Shown one piece after another: positions 15,780 to 24,359 of a DNA stretch of 64,000 bases. Under the pieces are notes generated by a model that was given only the letters and a program-made list of their open reading frames with translations, searched no databases and was not told the DNA's origin. How positions within the stretch are numbered: position 1 is the stretch's first letter; each line of letters begins with the position of its first letter. The DNA is from Azospirillum sp. RU38E (GTDB lineage Bacteria > Pseudomonadota > Alphaproteobacteria > Azospirillales > Azospirillaceae), in contig NZ_FZOI01000005.1 in NCBI RefSeq assembly GCF_900188385.1, forward strand, positions 1 through 64,000, in the 5' to 3' direction. Both the position numbers and the translations under genes were made by a program.

Positions 15780-17897
15780 TCAGAAACTATAATCCCAACC
15801 CAGCGTCAATGTGCGGCCGCGCCCGGCGAACAGGCGCTGATCATCCGTCACCCGCGTGGTTTCGCTGTAATAGGTGATATATTGCTTGTCGAACAGGTTG
15901 CTGATGGACAGCGTCAGCCCGCCCGTGCCGATGGCGTGCCGTAGCAGCAGATCGGTCAGGTTATAGCCGCCAAAGCCGCTATCCTTCACCCCACCATCGA
16001 AACGGCGGGCAATGTAGAACTGGGTCTGCAGCCGTGCGGTGACCGGGCCATAGGCATAGGCGGCGGCGACATTCACCCGGTCGGGGGAGATGTTTGAACC
16101 GTCCAGATCAATATCGACCTTGCCATCGCCATTGCTGTCGGTGCGCCCATCCAGATGGGCATAGCCGGCCGAGAGCGTCAGCCCGGTGACGGGGGTTTCC
16201 CAGCTGGCATTCAGTTCCAGCCCCTCAATCTCCACCCGCTGGCGCTGCACCTCATAGACGCCGCCGACCAGCACCAGATTCTGGCCCTTCTTGGAGGTGG
16301 ACCAGAAATAGGCGGCCGAGGCGGTGACCGAACCGCGACCCAGCTCCACGCCGATTTCGCGGTTGTCGGAAATCACCGGATCGATATCCAGGAAATTGTT
16401 CAGATCGACCCCATCCTTGTTGATGGCGCGGGTGATGCGGCCAATATCGGCCATGGTATAGCCCTGGGCATAGGAACCATAGAGGCGCACATCCTCCCAC
16501 GGTTCCGCCACGATGCCACCATTGAACAGCGTGTCGTTGAAGGTCGGCTTGCCGCCCTTGACCCGGCGGGAGCCGGTGGAGGCCAGCGTGGTGTAATCGT
16601 CGATCTTCACCTGGCCATTTTCATGCCGCACACCGGCGGCCAGATGCAACCGGTCTTCCAGCAGGGAGAGGTTGAACTGGGCAAAGGGGGCCAGGCTGCG
16701 GAAATCCGTCGGCGGCACCCATTTGCGCCCGGTCTTGATCAGGCGCTGTTCGGTCTTGTCGAACAAAGTGTCCAGGCCGACAATGGTGGTCAAAGCTTCA
16801 AACCCCGGCATGGCGCGTTCATAGCTGAGCTTGGCCCCCAGCTTGCGCGACCGGTTCTGCGACTGGTCATACAGGGTCTTCAGTGGGGCGATGCGGATAT
16901 CCTGGAACGTATCCACCGGGCTGGCATCGCTGCCGAACGTGTCCTGGGTGCGGTTGAAGAAGGCCTGGGCGGTGAAGGCACCGCCGGCCAGATCATCGGC
17001 CGTCAGGGTCAGGGCAGCACTTTCGGTGCGACCCTGCGCCGGGTCGCCCGGCGGGGTGCCGCGCTTGGCGCTGGTCGGCAGGCCGGTCTTCTGGTTGCCA
17101 TTCACCACCAGATAATCACCATCGCCCTTCAACTGAAACCGGTTCAGCATCAGGTCCAGCCGCACGCCGTCATTTGTTTCATATCCGAAACGACCAAAGG
17201 CGGACCAGCTTTGCGAATCCTGGGTTTCGCCCTGGGTACTGTCCACACCGATGCGGCGGCCCTGGCCATCATAAAAGGCACCGCGCTTTTCATAGGCGCC
17301 GCCAACCATGGCATCCCACGGGCCTTCACGATAGGCGAGCAGGCCAGCCAGCTTGCCGCCCCTTCCATCGCCGCTGAACCCGTCATCGCTGCTGCCCTGC
17401 ACCAGCAGCTTGCCGGAAACACCATCCTGGCGCGGCGGGCCGACCGTCACCTGATTGACGATGCCGCCAGTACCGCCAATGCCCTGCAGGGCGTTGGAGC
17501 CATAGATCACCTCCACCCGATCCACGAAGAAAGGATCGATGGTGAAACCGTCGCGGCTGCCATCACGCAGCGGGGTGGATTGCGGAATGCCGTTGATGGC
17601 GTAAAGCGGGGATCGGCCGCGCAGCGTCTCCCCCGCACCGGACAGTTTCTGCCGCGTGGGGGAGAAGGAGGGCAGCAGGGTGGAAACCGCATCCACCACG
17701 GACCCGCCAATGGCCGCCTGTTCCGCCAGCGACTTGCTGTTGATCACATCCACCGTCAGCGGCAGCGCATTGGCCGGCAGCTTACTGCGGGCGGCGGTGA
17801 CGATGATTTCGTCCACCGACAAAGTCTCTTGCGCCAGGGCCGGCAGCGACAGGGCACTGGCACCAGCCAGCAGCAACAGCGACAGGGGGATGCGCAC
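15780..17897 (-). CDS. TonB-dependent outer-membrane receptor, probable siderophore receptor
   Basis: A 705-residue outer-membrane receptor. Residues 1-22 are a signal peptide (LSLLLLAGASALSLPALAQ), followed by a TonB box (LSVDEIIVTA, about 26-35). A plug domain (about 40-165) contains VDRVEVIYGSNALQGIGGTG and a 22-strand barrel follows, ending in the aromatic terminus LGWDYSF. It takes up a ferric siderophore or similar chelate using TonB-ExbBD energy. The start is GTG at 17897, placed so that the signal peptide is complete. A Fur box about 43 bases upstream indicates induction by iron starvation. The PepSY gene downstream is a typical partner. The substrate is unknown. Confidence 0.9.
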   Translation of the reverse strand: MRIPLSLLLLAGASALSLPALAQETLSVDEIIVTAARSKLPANALPLTVDVINSKSLAEQAAIGGSVVDAVSTLLPSFSPTRQKLSGAGETLRGRSPLYAINGIPQSTPLRDGSRDGFTIDPFFVDRVEVIYGSNALQGIGGTGGIVNQVTVGPPRQDGVSGKLLVQGSSDDGFSGDGRGGKLAGLLAYREGPWDAMVGGAYEKRGAFYDGQGRRIGVDSTQGETQDSQSWSAFGRFGYETNDGVRLDLMLNRFQLKGDGDYLVVNGNQKTGLPTSAKRGTPPGDPAQGRTESAALTLTADDLAGGAFTAQAFFNRTQDTFGSDASPVDTFQDIRIAPLKTLYDQSQNRSRKLGAKLSYERAMPGFEALTTIVGLDTLFDKTEQRLIKTGRKWVPPTDFRSLAPFAQFNLSLLEDRLHLAAGVRHENGQVKIDDYTTLASTGSRRVKGGKPTFNDTLFNGGIVAEPWEDVRLYGSYAQGYTMADIGRITRAINKDGVDLNNFLDIDPVISDNREIGVELGRGSVTASAAYFWSTSKKGQNLVLVGGVYEVQRQRVEIEGLELNASWETPVTGLTLSAGYAHLDGRTDSNGDGKVDIDLDGSNISPDRVNVAAAYAYGPVTARLQTQFYIARRFDGGVKDSGFGGYNLTDLLLRHAIGTGGLTLSISNLFDKQYITYYSETTRVTDDQRLFAGRGRTLTLGWDYSF

Positions 17898-17939
17898 GGT
17901 CGGGGTTCCACATGCTATTCATTCGCAAGTGCGACCGGC

Positions 17940-17958
17940 TATAGTGACAATCATTATC
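17940..17958 (-). promoter_or_regulatory. Fur box upstream of the TonB receptor
   Basis: TATAGTGACAATCATTATC matches the classical 19-base Fur consensus GATAATGATAATCATTATC at 16 of 19 positions. It is 43 bases upstream of the receptor start, where bound Fur would block transcription when iron is plentiful. Confidence 0.82.
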
Positions 17959-18027
17959 AGCCGCAATAGCGTTCAATAACATGCCATGGCATTCAGGTGC
18001 AGTGTCACCGCTGCGCCACAGGGGGGA

Positions 18028-19179
18028 TTACCGCCCCGGCAACATCCGCCGGTCAGCCGGGACCGCCGGGCGGTCCCGGCGTTCGATCATGCGCAGGCCC
18101 AGGGCCAGACAGGCGGCAATCACCTGATCATCATGGGGATGCACGGCGACGATACGCTCCACACCGAACTGCACCATCCAATCCGGCAGGGCGGGCAGCC
18201 GCCCCGCCTCATCCACATGCAGGCGGGTGATGTCCAGCTTCAGCAGGTCCACCGATTTCAGCGGCAGGAAGCCGGCATCGGTGTTGCGCGGCGACAGTTG
18301 GTCGATGGCGACCCGGCAATCCCACAGGCGCAGCACATCCACCGCCTCATTGATCGTGTCCTCCGTCAGGTCGCTGTCCAGCACCGACAGTTCGACGATC
18401 AGGTTGCGCCGCTGGTCATAGGTCAGTTCGCGCACGAATTCATGGAACACCGCATCCACCACGGTGACGCATTTCAGATTGATGGAATGGGCGCGGAACA
18501 GGCGGGCATGTTCATGCTGAAAATGCCGGATCACCCGGCGGTCCAGGATGGGGGAAATCTGCTGCAACAGCCAGGGGTCGCGGCGCAACGGCGTGCCGAC
18601 GGCGCGTTCCAGATTGTCGATGGCGACCGTCACCTCGCTGAAATGCAGGTTCCAGTACCCGTCTTCCAGTCGCCAGACCGGTGATTCGCGGATCAGCGCC
18701 GACACATCGGCCCCGGCCAGCACCTGTTCATAGGTTGCCAGCTTGTGGATGGCGGCCAGTTGCTGCGCCTCCACCGCCGTCAGGGCCGGCGGGGCGCTGG
18801 CGGCCTGCTTTTCCGCCGGGGGTGCCGCCTTGCGCAACTGCGCCGCCAGCTTGGCCCCTTCCGCCGGCAGGCGAAACACGCCGACGCGGGGGGCCGCCAT
18901 ATGCTGGTCGGCGAAATCGGCCGCCACGGCATTCAACTTGGCGATGAAGGGATCGGCCGAACGGTCCTGAAACAGATAGACCTGGGCAAAACGGCCGATA
19001 TCGACAATTTCCGGCCGGAACTGGGCGGCGAACCGGTCCACCAGGGCGACAATGGATTGCCGGAACAGCGGGTTTTCCGCGTGGGGCACGGCCCGCAGAT
19101 CGATCAGCACCGCCGTGCCCGATGCCTGTCCTTCGGCCAATAGCTGCAATAAACCTTCGGTCCCGGTCAGCATCCGCAT
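18028..19179 (-). CDS. Degenerate EAL-like domain protein
   Basis: A 383-residue protein. The C-terminal half (about 190-370) has the layout of an EAL domain: VTVVDAVFHEFVRELTYDQR, VELSVLDSDLTEDTINEAVD, CRVAIDQLSP and VDLLKLDITRLHVDEAGRLP, the last like the K-x-D region of EAL phosphodiesterases. The catalytic E-A-L and the metal-binding acidic motifs are not evident, so it probably does not hydrolyse c-di-GMP and may be a binding or scaffold protein. The N-terminal half has no recognised family. It is divergent from a PilZ gene and close to the flagellar block, which fits a motility or c-di-GMP context. Confidence 0.6.
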   Translation of the reverse strand: MRMLTGTEGLLQLLAEGQASGTAVLIDLRAVPHAENPLFRQSIVALVDRFAAQFRPEIVDIGRFAQVYLFQDRSADPFIAKLNAVAADFADQHMAAPRVGVFRLPAEGAKLAAQLRKAAPPAEKQAASAPPALTAVEAQQLAAIHKLATYEQVLAGADVSALIRESPVWRLEDGYWNLHFSEVTVAIDNLERAVGTPLRRDPWLLQQISPILDRRVIRHFQHEHARLFRAHSINLKCVTVVDAVFHEFVRELTYDQRRNLIVELSVLDSDLTEDTINEAVDVLRLWDCRVAIDQLSPRNTDAGFLPLKSVDLLKLDITRLHVDEAGRLPALPDWMVQFGVERIVAVHPHDDQVIAACLALGLRMIERRDRPAVPADRRMLPGR

Positions 19180-19288
19180 CGCCTGTCGCCCATGTGGGCG
19201 TATTCTATAACAAATTCCCGCCCTTGAAACGAGTATGCCCCGGTATGCCCCATCCGTTCGGATGGATTGTGCGCGGTCGGGGCTGACC

Positions 19289-19303
19289 TTAATCTTCCCC
19301 TAA
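19289..19303 (+). promoter_or_regulatory. CtrA-like box, near-match
   Basis: TTAA-TCTTCCC-CTAA matches TTAA-N7-TTAA with one mismatch and continues as CTAACC. It lies about 70 bases upstream of the PilZ gene start, a spacing like the exact boxes upstream of the 78-residue gene and flgI. Confidence 0.4.
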
Positions 19304-19371
19304 CCAAGCGGCGATTTACTGTGCCGGTATCCGCCTTCCTTCCACAGGCCCTTGTCGGGTGGACCTGTCCC

Positions 19372-19974
19372 ATGCGCAGTCAATTTTTTGAAAGGCGCCG
19401 CCAGTTGCGGGAGCCTGTGACCGACGGGCAGGCGCTGATCGCGGGCCAGCCGTTCGGCCTGCTGAACTGGAGCCAGAACGGCCTGCTGCTGGCCGCGGCG
19501 GGGCCATTGCCGGAGCGGGGCAGCCGCCTGTCGGCTGAGATCGACCTGATGGCGGGGCCCCAGCATTTCGCCTTTCCGGCGGAATTGCGCGTGGTGCGCA
19601 CCCATCCCGACCGGGGCCAGATGGCGGTCAGCTATGTCTGTCTGGATGTGCCGGTGGCCCGGCGCATCCAGGCCTATTTTCAGCCAACGGCCCAGGCCCG
19701 TTTCATCGCCGATGGTGTGCAGGCGACCCCGCCGGCAGCGGCGGAAGCCGAAAAGCCCAAGCCCGTGGTCACAGCCACAACGGCGCGGGAAGAGGCGGTG
19801 AGCGCCTTGCGGGAAATCTCGGCGCTGAAAGCGGCCTTTGCCCGCAAATTCCACCCCGATACGGCCAAGCGCGACGGCAGCTATGGGCTTCGGGTGGAGC
19901 TGTTCAAGGAATTCTGGACGGATCTGGAAGCAGCGGAAAGCCGATTAAAAGCCCCGCCCGCCGCGAAGGGCTGA
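19372..19974 (+). CDS. PilZ-domain protein with J-domain-like C-terminus
   Basis: A 200-residue protein with an N-terminal PilZ domain: basic RRRQLREP near residues 8-15 and N32-x-S34-x-x-G37 are the two c-di-GMP-contacting motifs, followed by beta-strands to about 105. After a Pro/Ala/Glu linker, the C-terminus has ISALKAAFARKFHPDTAKRD and then a helix RVELFKEFWTDLEAAESRL. That pattern matches helices II and III of a J domain with the HPD motif at 161-163. I chose the ATG at 19372 because a longer TTG-started frame would cover the CtrA-like box. It may couple c-di-GMP binding to Hsp70 recruitment or simply use a J-like fold, which is inference. Confidence 0.7.
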   Translation: MRSQFFERRRQLREPVTDGQALIAGQPFGLLNWSQNGLLLAAAGPLPERGSRLSAEIDLMAGPQHFAFPAELRVVRTHPDRGQMAVSYVCLDVPVARRIQAYFQPTAQARFIADGVQATPPAAAEAEKPKPVVTATTAREEAVSALREISALKAAFARKFHPDTAKRDGSYGLRVELFKEFWTDLEAAESRLKAPPAAKG

Positions 19975-20041
19975 CCGCCGGTTCCCGACTTGTGCCGGGA
20001 AGGACGGGTTGTCAGCACACCCTTCAGGGCGTCATTTTTGG

Positions 20042-20278
20042 TCAGCAGCAGCCGGCTGCTTCCACCTTCAACAGGCTTTGGGTCAGGATGGCACGCTGCA
20101 AGGCCGGGATATGGCCCAGACCATCGGGCACATCCAGGCTGTAATCCACCAGTTCAGCCCCTTCCGCCAGACATGTCAGCATCTGGTGCAGACGGGCCAG
20201 CGCCCGCTCGTCGCTGAAAGAGGCGGCCCTGTCCAGCAACATGTGGAGTTCGGACTGGAGGGAATCGGCCAATGGCAT
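20042..20278 (-). CDS. Small conserved-looking protein, possibly CtrA-controlled
   Basis: A 78-residue, mostly helical acidic protein (MPLADSLQSELHMLLDRAAS at the start) ending in a CC pair. AAGGAG lies seven bases upstream of the ATG at 20278, so translation is well supported. An exact TTAA-N7-TTAA box lies about 80 bases upstream (20359-20373). It stands between the PilZ gene and the flagellar operon ending with fliK. The helical pattern recalls small flagellar chaperones or regulators, but no family was recognised. Confidence 0.65.
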   Translation of the reverse strand: MPLADSLQSELHMLLDRAASFSDERALARLHQMLTCLAEGAELVDYSLDVPDGLGHIPALQRAILTQSLLKVEAAGCC

Positions 20279-20358
20279 TCTACACTCCTTCGGTTTCGGT
20301 CAATGGTCGGTGTGGTTTTCGCCACAGCTTATTTTTCTAAAATTTGATACGAACCGGG

Positions 20359-20373
20359 TTAAAGCCGCTTTAA
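20359..20373. promoter_or_regulatory. CtrA-like box (exact TTAA-N7-TTAA)
   Basis: TTAAAGCCGCTTTAA matches TTAA-N7-TTAA exactly. It is placed about 80 bases upstream of the 78-residue gene. The consensus is that of the alphaproteobacterial cell-cycle and motility regulator CtrA. Confidence 0.6.
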
Positions 20374-20474
20374 AAGTGCGGGTGGGGCTTGAATAAAATT
20401 GGGTTAAATTTGATTCATATTCGGGGGTGGGGCTGTTGGCGGCCTTGCGATTTTGCGTGCGGTGTCCCGCCCCT

Positions 20475-20560
20475 CCGTCATCCATGCTGCGGCCGGGGTC
20501 CAGACTCAAAGGGCGCTTCGCTCTACGAACCTGGACCCCGGCCGCAGCATGGGTGACGGT
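20475..20560. repeat. Inverted repeat with GCTGCGGCCGGGGTCCAG core
   Basis: CCGTCATCCATGCTGCGGCC with GGGGTCCAG is inverted as CTGGACCCC with GGCCGCAGCATGGGTGACGG, around a 27-base spacer that includes AAGGGCGCTTCGCTCT. A collapsed copy lies at 49503-49534. Both copies abut the 3' end of a minus-strand flagellar gene (fliK, flgL). Confidence 0.8.
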
Positions 20561-20595
20561 GTAATTGAAATCAAACAAACCTTTCCGGACAGACA

Positions 20596-22155
20596 CTAAA
20601 CCCGCCGTTCCATCACCGGCTGGGCGCCACCCGGCATCAGGTCCGGCACCAGGGGCGGGTGGCCCCAACGCAGGCGGACATGGCTGCCGGGTTCAACCCG
20701 GGCCAGGGCGATTTGCAGCCGTTCGGCAAAGGCGTCCCGGTCGGGTGGTTCGGGCAGGGCGGCGATGGTGATCTCCAGCGACAGGCGGCCGGGCAGGCAG
20801 AGCCCCTGCACCTGTACCGCCCCCAATTCGCTGAGATGGACGCCCAGGGTGAAGGCGCTGGCCGGCAGGGTCGGCGGGCCTTCCTCTCCCGTCTCCCGCG
20901 CCGGCTGGTCCTGGCCCGGCCGGTCGCGTTCCACCGGCACCACCAGCCCGCCCAGCGTGGCCAGCAGAAAGACCGATGGCTTGTCGCCCTCCATGAAGGG
21001 CACCAGCAGGCTGGTCCAGCCCTGGCCATCACCGGCCAGCCGCGTCACCGGCACCATGGCCTGATCCAGTTCCGCCAGGGCCGCCGCCTCCCCCTTGGTG
21101 ACATGCTGAAGCTGGTCATCGCCCAGCCACGCCCGCACCCCGCCATTGCGGGCCCCGAACAGATAGAGCATCAGGGCCAGCCCACCCAAGCGGTCGGGGC
21201 GCGGCATGAAAGCGGCCATGCGCGCCATCATGCCCGGCTGGGCCAGGGCCGCCGCCAGGGCCTGATCGGCGCGGGGTGCTGCTGGCGCGCTGTCGGTCTT
21301 GCCCTTGTCCACCACCAGATCATCTGCCAGCGGCGCGGCCATTCCCGGCGGCAGTGCCGCCTTGCCGCCCCCGGCCAGCGGGGCCTGCGGGGTGGCATGG
21401 CGCAGCAGATCCTGGGTGGCCGGCCCGCTGTCGGGGGCGACCTGGGCCACGGCCTGCGGGGACTGTGCCAGGCTGGCCGGGGGTGCTGCCGCCGGGCCGG
21501 GTGCCTGGATGGCGGCAGCCAGCGGGCGCGGCTGGTTGCTGCCGGCACTGGAGAGCAAGGCGCCGCTGGCCGCCGACAGGCTGGCCGTCTGCGGGGCGGT
21601 GGGCATGGGCTGCCCCGCCGTGCCGGCCGCCAGCACCGCCGCCGGGCTGGCCCGCAGGCCAGGGATGACCGGCTGCTGCGGGGAGGTGCCATTGGCCCCG
21701 GCCAGCAACCCGCGCAGCACGGCGGCATTATCCAGCGGCTTGGTGCTGGTGACGGGGGGATTGACCGCATGGCCATCGGCCCCGGTGGCCGCAGCGGCGG
21801 CGGGCGGCCGCCCCGTCACCTCCAGATTGCCGGCCCGCGCCCCCGGCCCCAGGGTGATATTGACGCTGCTGCCCGGCGCCAGATCGGCCGGCCAGGCCCC
21901 CGGCAGGGGACGCAGCAGCACCGTGCCCAGGCTGGTGGCCAGCGGCACTTCCCCATCCGGCAAGGCCGCACCGATGGTGCCGGCAAGCTGGGTGATCCCC
22001 ACCGAAGGCAGGTCCGGCGGGCGGGACAGGATGGTGGCCTGCACCGGCAGGCTGGGCAACGGCCGCACCAGCGGGCCGGCAACACCCCCCACCCCGGCAC
22101 TGCCCGCGATGGGCCCGACCGGCTGCGGCCCGGTAAAGGCATCCCCGGCGGCCAT
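20596..22155 (-). CDS. fliK: Flagellar hook-length control protein (FliK-like)
   Basis: A 519-residue protein at the end of the fliF operon. Residues 1-370 are low-complexity Ala/Pro/Gly-rich sequence typical of the FliK ruler region. The C-terminal 150 residues form a folded domain like Flg_hook (LGVHLSELGAVQVQGLCLPG, then LSLEITIAALPEPP and a helix ending RLQIALARVEPG). FliK-type proteins measure hook length and switch export specificity through FlhB. It begins three bases after fliG. The sequence is divergent, as usual for FliK, so the call leans on domain layout and context. Confidence 0.75.
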   Translation of the reverse strand: MAAGDAFTGPQPVGPIAGSAGVGGVAGPLVRPLPSLPVQATILSRPPDLPSVGITQLAGTIGAALPDGEVPLATSLGTVLLRPLPGAWPADLAPGSSVNITLGPGARAGNLEVTGRPPAAAAATGADGHAVNPPVTSTKPLDNAAVLRGLLAGANGTSPQQPVIPGLRASPAAVLAAGTAGQPMPTAPQTASLSAASGALLSSAGSNQPRPLAAAIQAPGPAAAPPASLAQSPQAVAQVAPDSGPATQDLLRHATPQAPLAGGGKAALPPGMAAPLADDLVVDKGKTDSAPAAPRADQALAAALAQPGMMARMAAFMPRPDRLGGLALMLYLFGARNGGVRAWLGDDQLQHVTKGEAAALAELDQAMVPVTRLAGDGQGWTSLLVPFMEGDKPSVFLLATLGGLVVPVERDRPGQDQPARETGEEGPPTLPASAFTLGVHLSELGAVQVQGLCLPGRLSLEITIAALPEPPDRDAFAERLQIALARVEPGSHVRLRWGHPPLVPDLMPGGAQPVMERRV

Positions 22156-22157
22156 GG

Positions 22158-23177
22158 TCAGTAGACCAGCTGGCTGGTGCTGTCATTGTTGGTGATGATG
22201 ATCTCCCCGGCATCGGCCAGTTGCTTGGCGGTTTTCAGAATGCCCAGCCGCGCCTCTTCCACATCGCGGGCGCGCACTGCCCCCATCATTTCGATCTCAT
22301 CACGCACCATATTGGCGGCGCGTTCGGACATGTTGGACAGGAAGCGGTTCTGCATCCCCTCATCCAGCCCCTTCAGCGCATAGGCCAACTGGTCGCCCTC
22401 GCAATTGCGGATCAGCACCTGGATGGCCTGCGGGTCCAGCCGTGCCAGATCCTCGAAGGTGAACATCAGTTGCTTGATGCGGGTGGCACTTTCCGGCATC
22501 CGGCGTTCCAGCGGGTCCATGATCATATCGAACACGCCCCGGTCGGTGCGGTTGAGGATTTCCGCCATGATGGCGTGGCTGTCATGGCCCAGCGTGCGCA
22601 CATAATTGGCCATGAACTCGCTGCGCAGGGTCTTTTCCACATCCTCCAGCACGTCGCGCGGCACGGCTTCCATCTTGATGATGCGGGCCACCACCATCTG
22701 CACCAGATTGGCGGGCAGCAGGCCCAGCACCTTGGCGGCATGTTCGGGCCTGATCTTGGTCAGCACCACGGCGATGGTCTGGGGATGTTCGTTGCGCAGA
22801 TATGTGGCCAGCACCTGCTCGTTCACATTGCTCATCTTCTCCCACATGGTCCGGCCGGCGGGACCACGCAGGTCGGCCATGATTTCCTGCACCCGTTCCC
22901 CGTTCATGAATTTGGACAGGAAACGTTCGGTGGTATCGAAGGTGCCGGCCAGTTCGCCCGTACCGGCGAACCGTTCGGTGAAATCGCGGATCAGCCGTTC
23001 GACAATCTTGCCCGACACGGTGCCCAGGCCCGCCATGGCATAGGACACTTCGCGGATTTCATCATCTTCCAGCCGTTCCATCAGGCGGGAACCGCGTTCC
23101 TCCCCCAATGCCAGCAGAATGACGGCGGCCTTCTCGATCCCGTTCAGGCTTTTATAATCGCTGCGTACCTTCAACAT
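22158..23177 (-). CDS. fliG: Flagellar motor switch protein FliG
   Basis: A 339-residue C-ring protein that binds FliF and transmits torque from the stator. The N-terminus has SLNGIEKAAVILLALGEERG, the middle domain has the EHPQTIAVVL motif, and the C-terminal domain contains the charged torque helix region (RMPESATRIKQLMFTFEDLA). I start at the ATG at 23177 because GGAGG lies eight bases upstream and this is where homology begins. It lies after fliP and flhX rather than between fliF and fliH, an unusual position. Confidence 0.95.
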   Translation of the reverse strand: MLKVRSDYKSLNGIEKAAVILLALGEERGSRLMERLEDDEIREVSYAMAGLGTVSGKIVERLIRDFTERFAGTGELAGTFDTTERFLSKFMNGERVQEIMADLRGPAGRTMWEKMSNVNEQVLATYLRNEHPQTIAVVLTKIRPEHAAKVLGLLPANLVQMVVARIIKMEAVPRDVLEDVEKTLRSEFMANYVRTLGHDSHAIMAEILNRTDRGVFDMIMDPLERRMPESATRIKQLMFTFEDLARLDPQAIQVLIRNCEGDQLAYALKGLDEGMQNRFLSNMSERAANMVRDEIEMMGAVRARDVEEARLGILKTAKQLADAGEIIITNNDSTSQLVY

Positions 23178-23196
23178 GGGCGGAACCTCCGGCGGA

Positions 23197-23532
23197 TCAG
23201 ACGCTGTCGGGAAGGGAAGGAGGCGGGGCGGCATCGGCGCCCAGCCAGTTATTCAGGCGGTAAAGGTGGCTCAGCACTTCGGCCACGGCCATCATCGCCT
23301 CAAGGGGGATGTCGTTGCCCGGCTCCACACTGGCCAGCAGGGCGGCCAGATCGCTGTCCTCCCGCACCGGCACGCCATGGGCAAAGGCCAGATCGACGAT
23401 GCGTTCAGCCACCGCGCCCCGGCCCGATGCCACGATGCGCGGCAGGGCATCGTCGCCCTGGCGATAGTGCAGGGCGGCGGCGCGGGCGGTGCCGCGCGGC
23501 GGGGCGGGGCGGCAGGCAGGATCATCCCCCAT
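23197..23532 (-). CDS. flhX: FlhB C-terminal-domain-like protein (FlhX)
   Basis: A 111-residue protein resembling the cytoplasmic C-terminal domain of FlhB: AAALHYRQGDDALPRIVASG, then AERIVDLAFAHGVPV, DSDLAALLASVEPGNDIP and EAMMAVAEVLSHLYRLN. The NPTH autocleavage site and all membrane segments of FlhB are absent, as in FlhX proteins that can stand in for the cleaved FlhB fragment. Its ATG overlaps the fliP stop (TGATG), indicating coupled translation. FliG follows 19 bases later. Confidence 0.8.
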   Translation of the reverse strand: MGDDPACRPAPPRGTARAAALHYRQGDDALPRIVASGRGAVAERIVDLAFAHGVPVREDSDLAALLASVEPGNDIPLEAMMAVAEVLSHLYRLNNWLGADAAPPPSLPDSV

Positions 23533-24359
23533 CAACCGCCCCCGCCATAGGAGCGGACAAGGCTCTGTGCCACCAGCAGCCAGCCATCCACCAGCACGAA
23601 GAAGATGATCTTGAACGGCAGGGAGATGACGACCGGCGGCAGCATCATCATGCCCATGGCCATCAGCACGGCGGCGACGATCATGTCGATGACCAGAAAG
23701 GGCAGGAACAGCAGAAAGCCGATTTCAAACGCCCGGCGCAGTTCGGAAATCACGAAGGCCGCCACCAGGGTGCGCAGGCCCGGTTCCGCCTTGGCGGCCT
23801 CCGGGCCTTTGGTGGTGGGCGATCCGGCCAGCTGGCTGAAGGCCTGAAAGGCGTCCAGATCCTTGGGCCGGACATGGGTTTTCATGAACTGGCGGAACGG
23901 GTCCACCGTGCGTTCCAGCGCCTGTTCCTCGGTAATCTGGCCATCCACCAGCGGCTGCACGCCGTCAGTCCAGGCGCGGTCCATGGTGGGGCCCATGATA
24001 TAGGCGGTCAGCAGCAGGCCCAGCCCCACCAGCACCATGTTGGGGGGCGTCTGCTGCAGGCCGAGCGCGGAGCGCAGCAGCGACAGCACCACGACGATGC
24101 GGGTGAAGCTGGTCACCATCACCAGCAGGCCCGGTGCCACCGACAGCACCGTGACCAGCGCCATGATCTGCACCAGCCGGCCGGAGAAGGAGGCGCCCCC
24201 CGTGCCGGCATCCAGCGTGATCGATTGGGCATCCGCCGGCCCCGCCAGCAGCAGCAGGGCCAGACCGGCGGCCAGGGCGAACGCCCCGATCCAGCCAAAG
24301 CCGCCATCGGCCGGGGGCGGTTTCAGGGGCCGTCCTTCTGAACGGTGGGGGGATTGCAT
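23532..24359 (-). CDS. fliP: Flagellar export gate protein FliP
   Basis: A 275-residue inner-membrane component of the type III export gate. An N-terminal hydrophobic signal-like segment (about 23-45) is followed by ITLDAGTGGASFSGRLVQIM and the conserved SFTRIVVVLSLLRSALGLQQ block. The C-terminal pair of TM segments contains GFLLFLPFLVIDMIVA and the MGMMMLPPVVISLPFKIIFF signature. Its ATG overlaps the fliN stop (TGATG). Partners FliQ, FliR and FlhA are not in the window. Confidence 0.95.
   Translation of the reverse strand: MQSPHRSEGRPLKPPPADGGFGWIGAFALAAGLALLLLAGPADAQSITLDAGTGGASFSGRLVQIMALVTVLSVAPGLLVMVTSFTRIVVVLSLLRSALGLQQTPPNMVLVGLGLLLTAYIMGPTMDRAWTDGVQPLVDGQITEEQALERTVDPFRQFMKTHVRPKDLDAFQAFSQLAGSPTTKGPEAAKAEPGLRTLVAAFVISELRRAFEIGFLLFLPFLVIDMIVAAVLMAMGMMMLPPVVISLPFKIIFFVLVDGWLLVAQSLVRSYGGGG

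Larger units (their letters stand above)
20279..20595. promoter_or_regulatory. Intergenic region between fliK and the 78-residue gene
   Basis: This 317-base gap has no gene. It contains the CtrA-like box (20359-20373), AT-rich promoter-like DNA to about 20440, and a long inverted repeat (20475-20560). It also contains a terminal motif GTGTCTGTCCGGAAAGG, on the minus strand, abutting the fliK stop. Confidence 0.55.

Noticed and set aside
16155-17969. A 604-codon open frame on the plus strand
   Set aside because: It is antisense to the TonB receptor, which has a signal peptide, TonB box and Fur box.
22221-24341. A 706-codon open frame on the plus strand
   Set aside because: It is antisense to fliG, flhX and fliP, whose conserved motifs are unmistakable on the minus strand.
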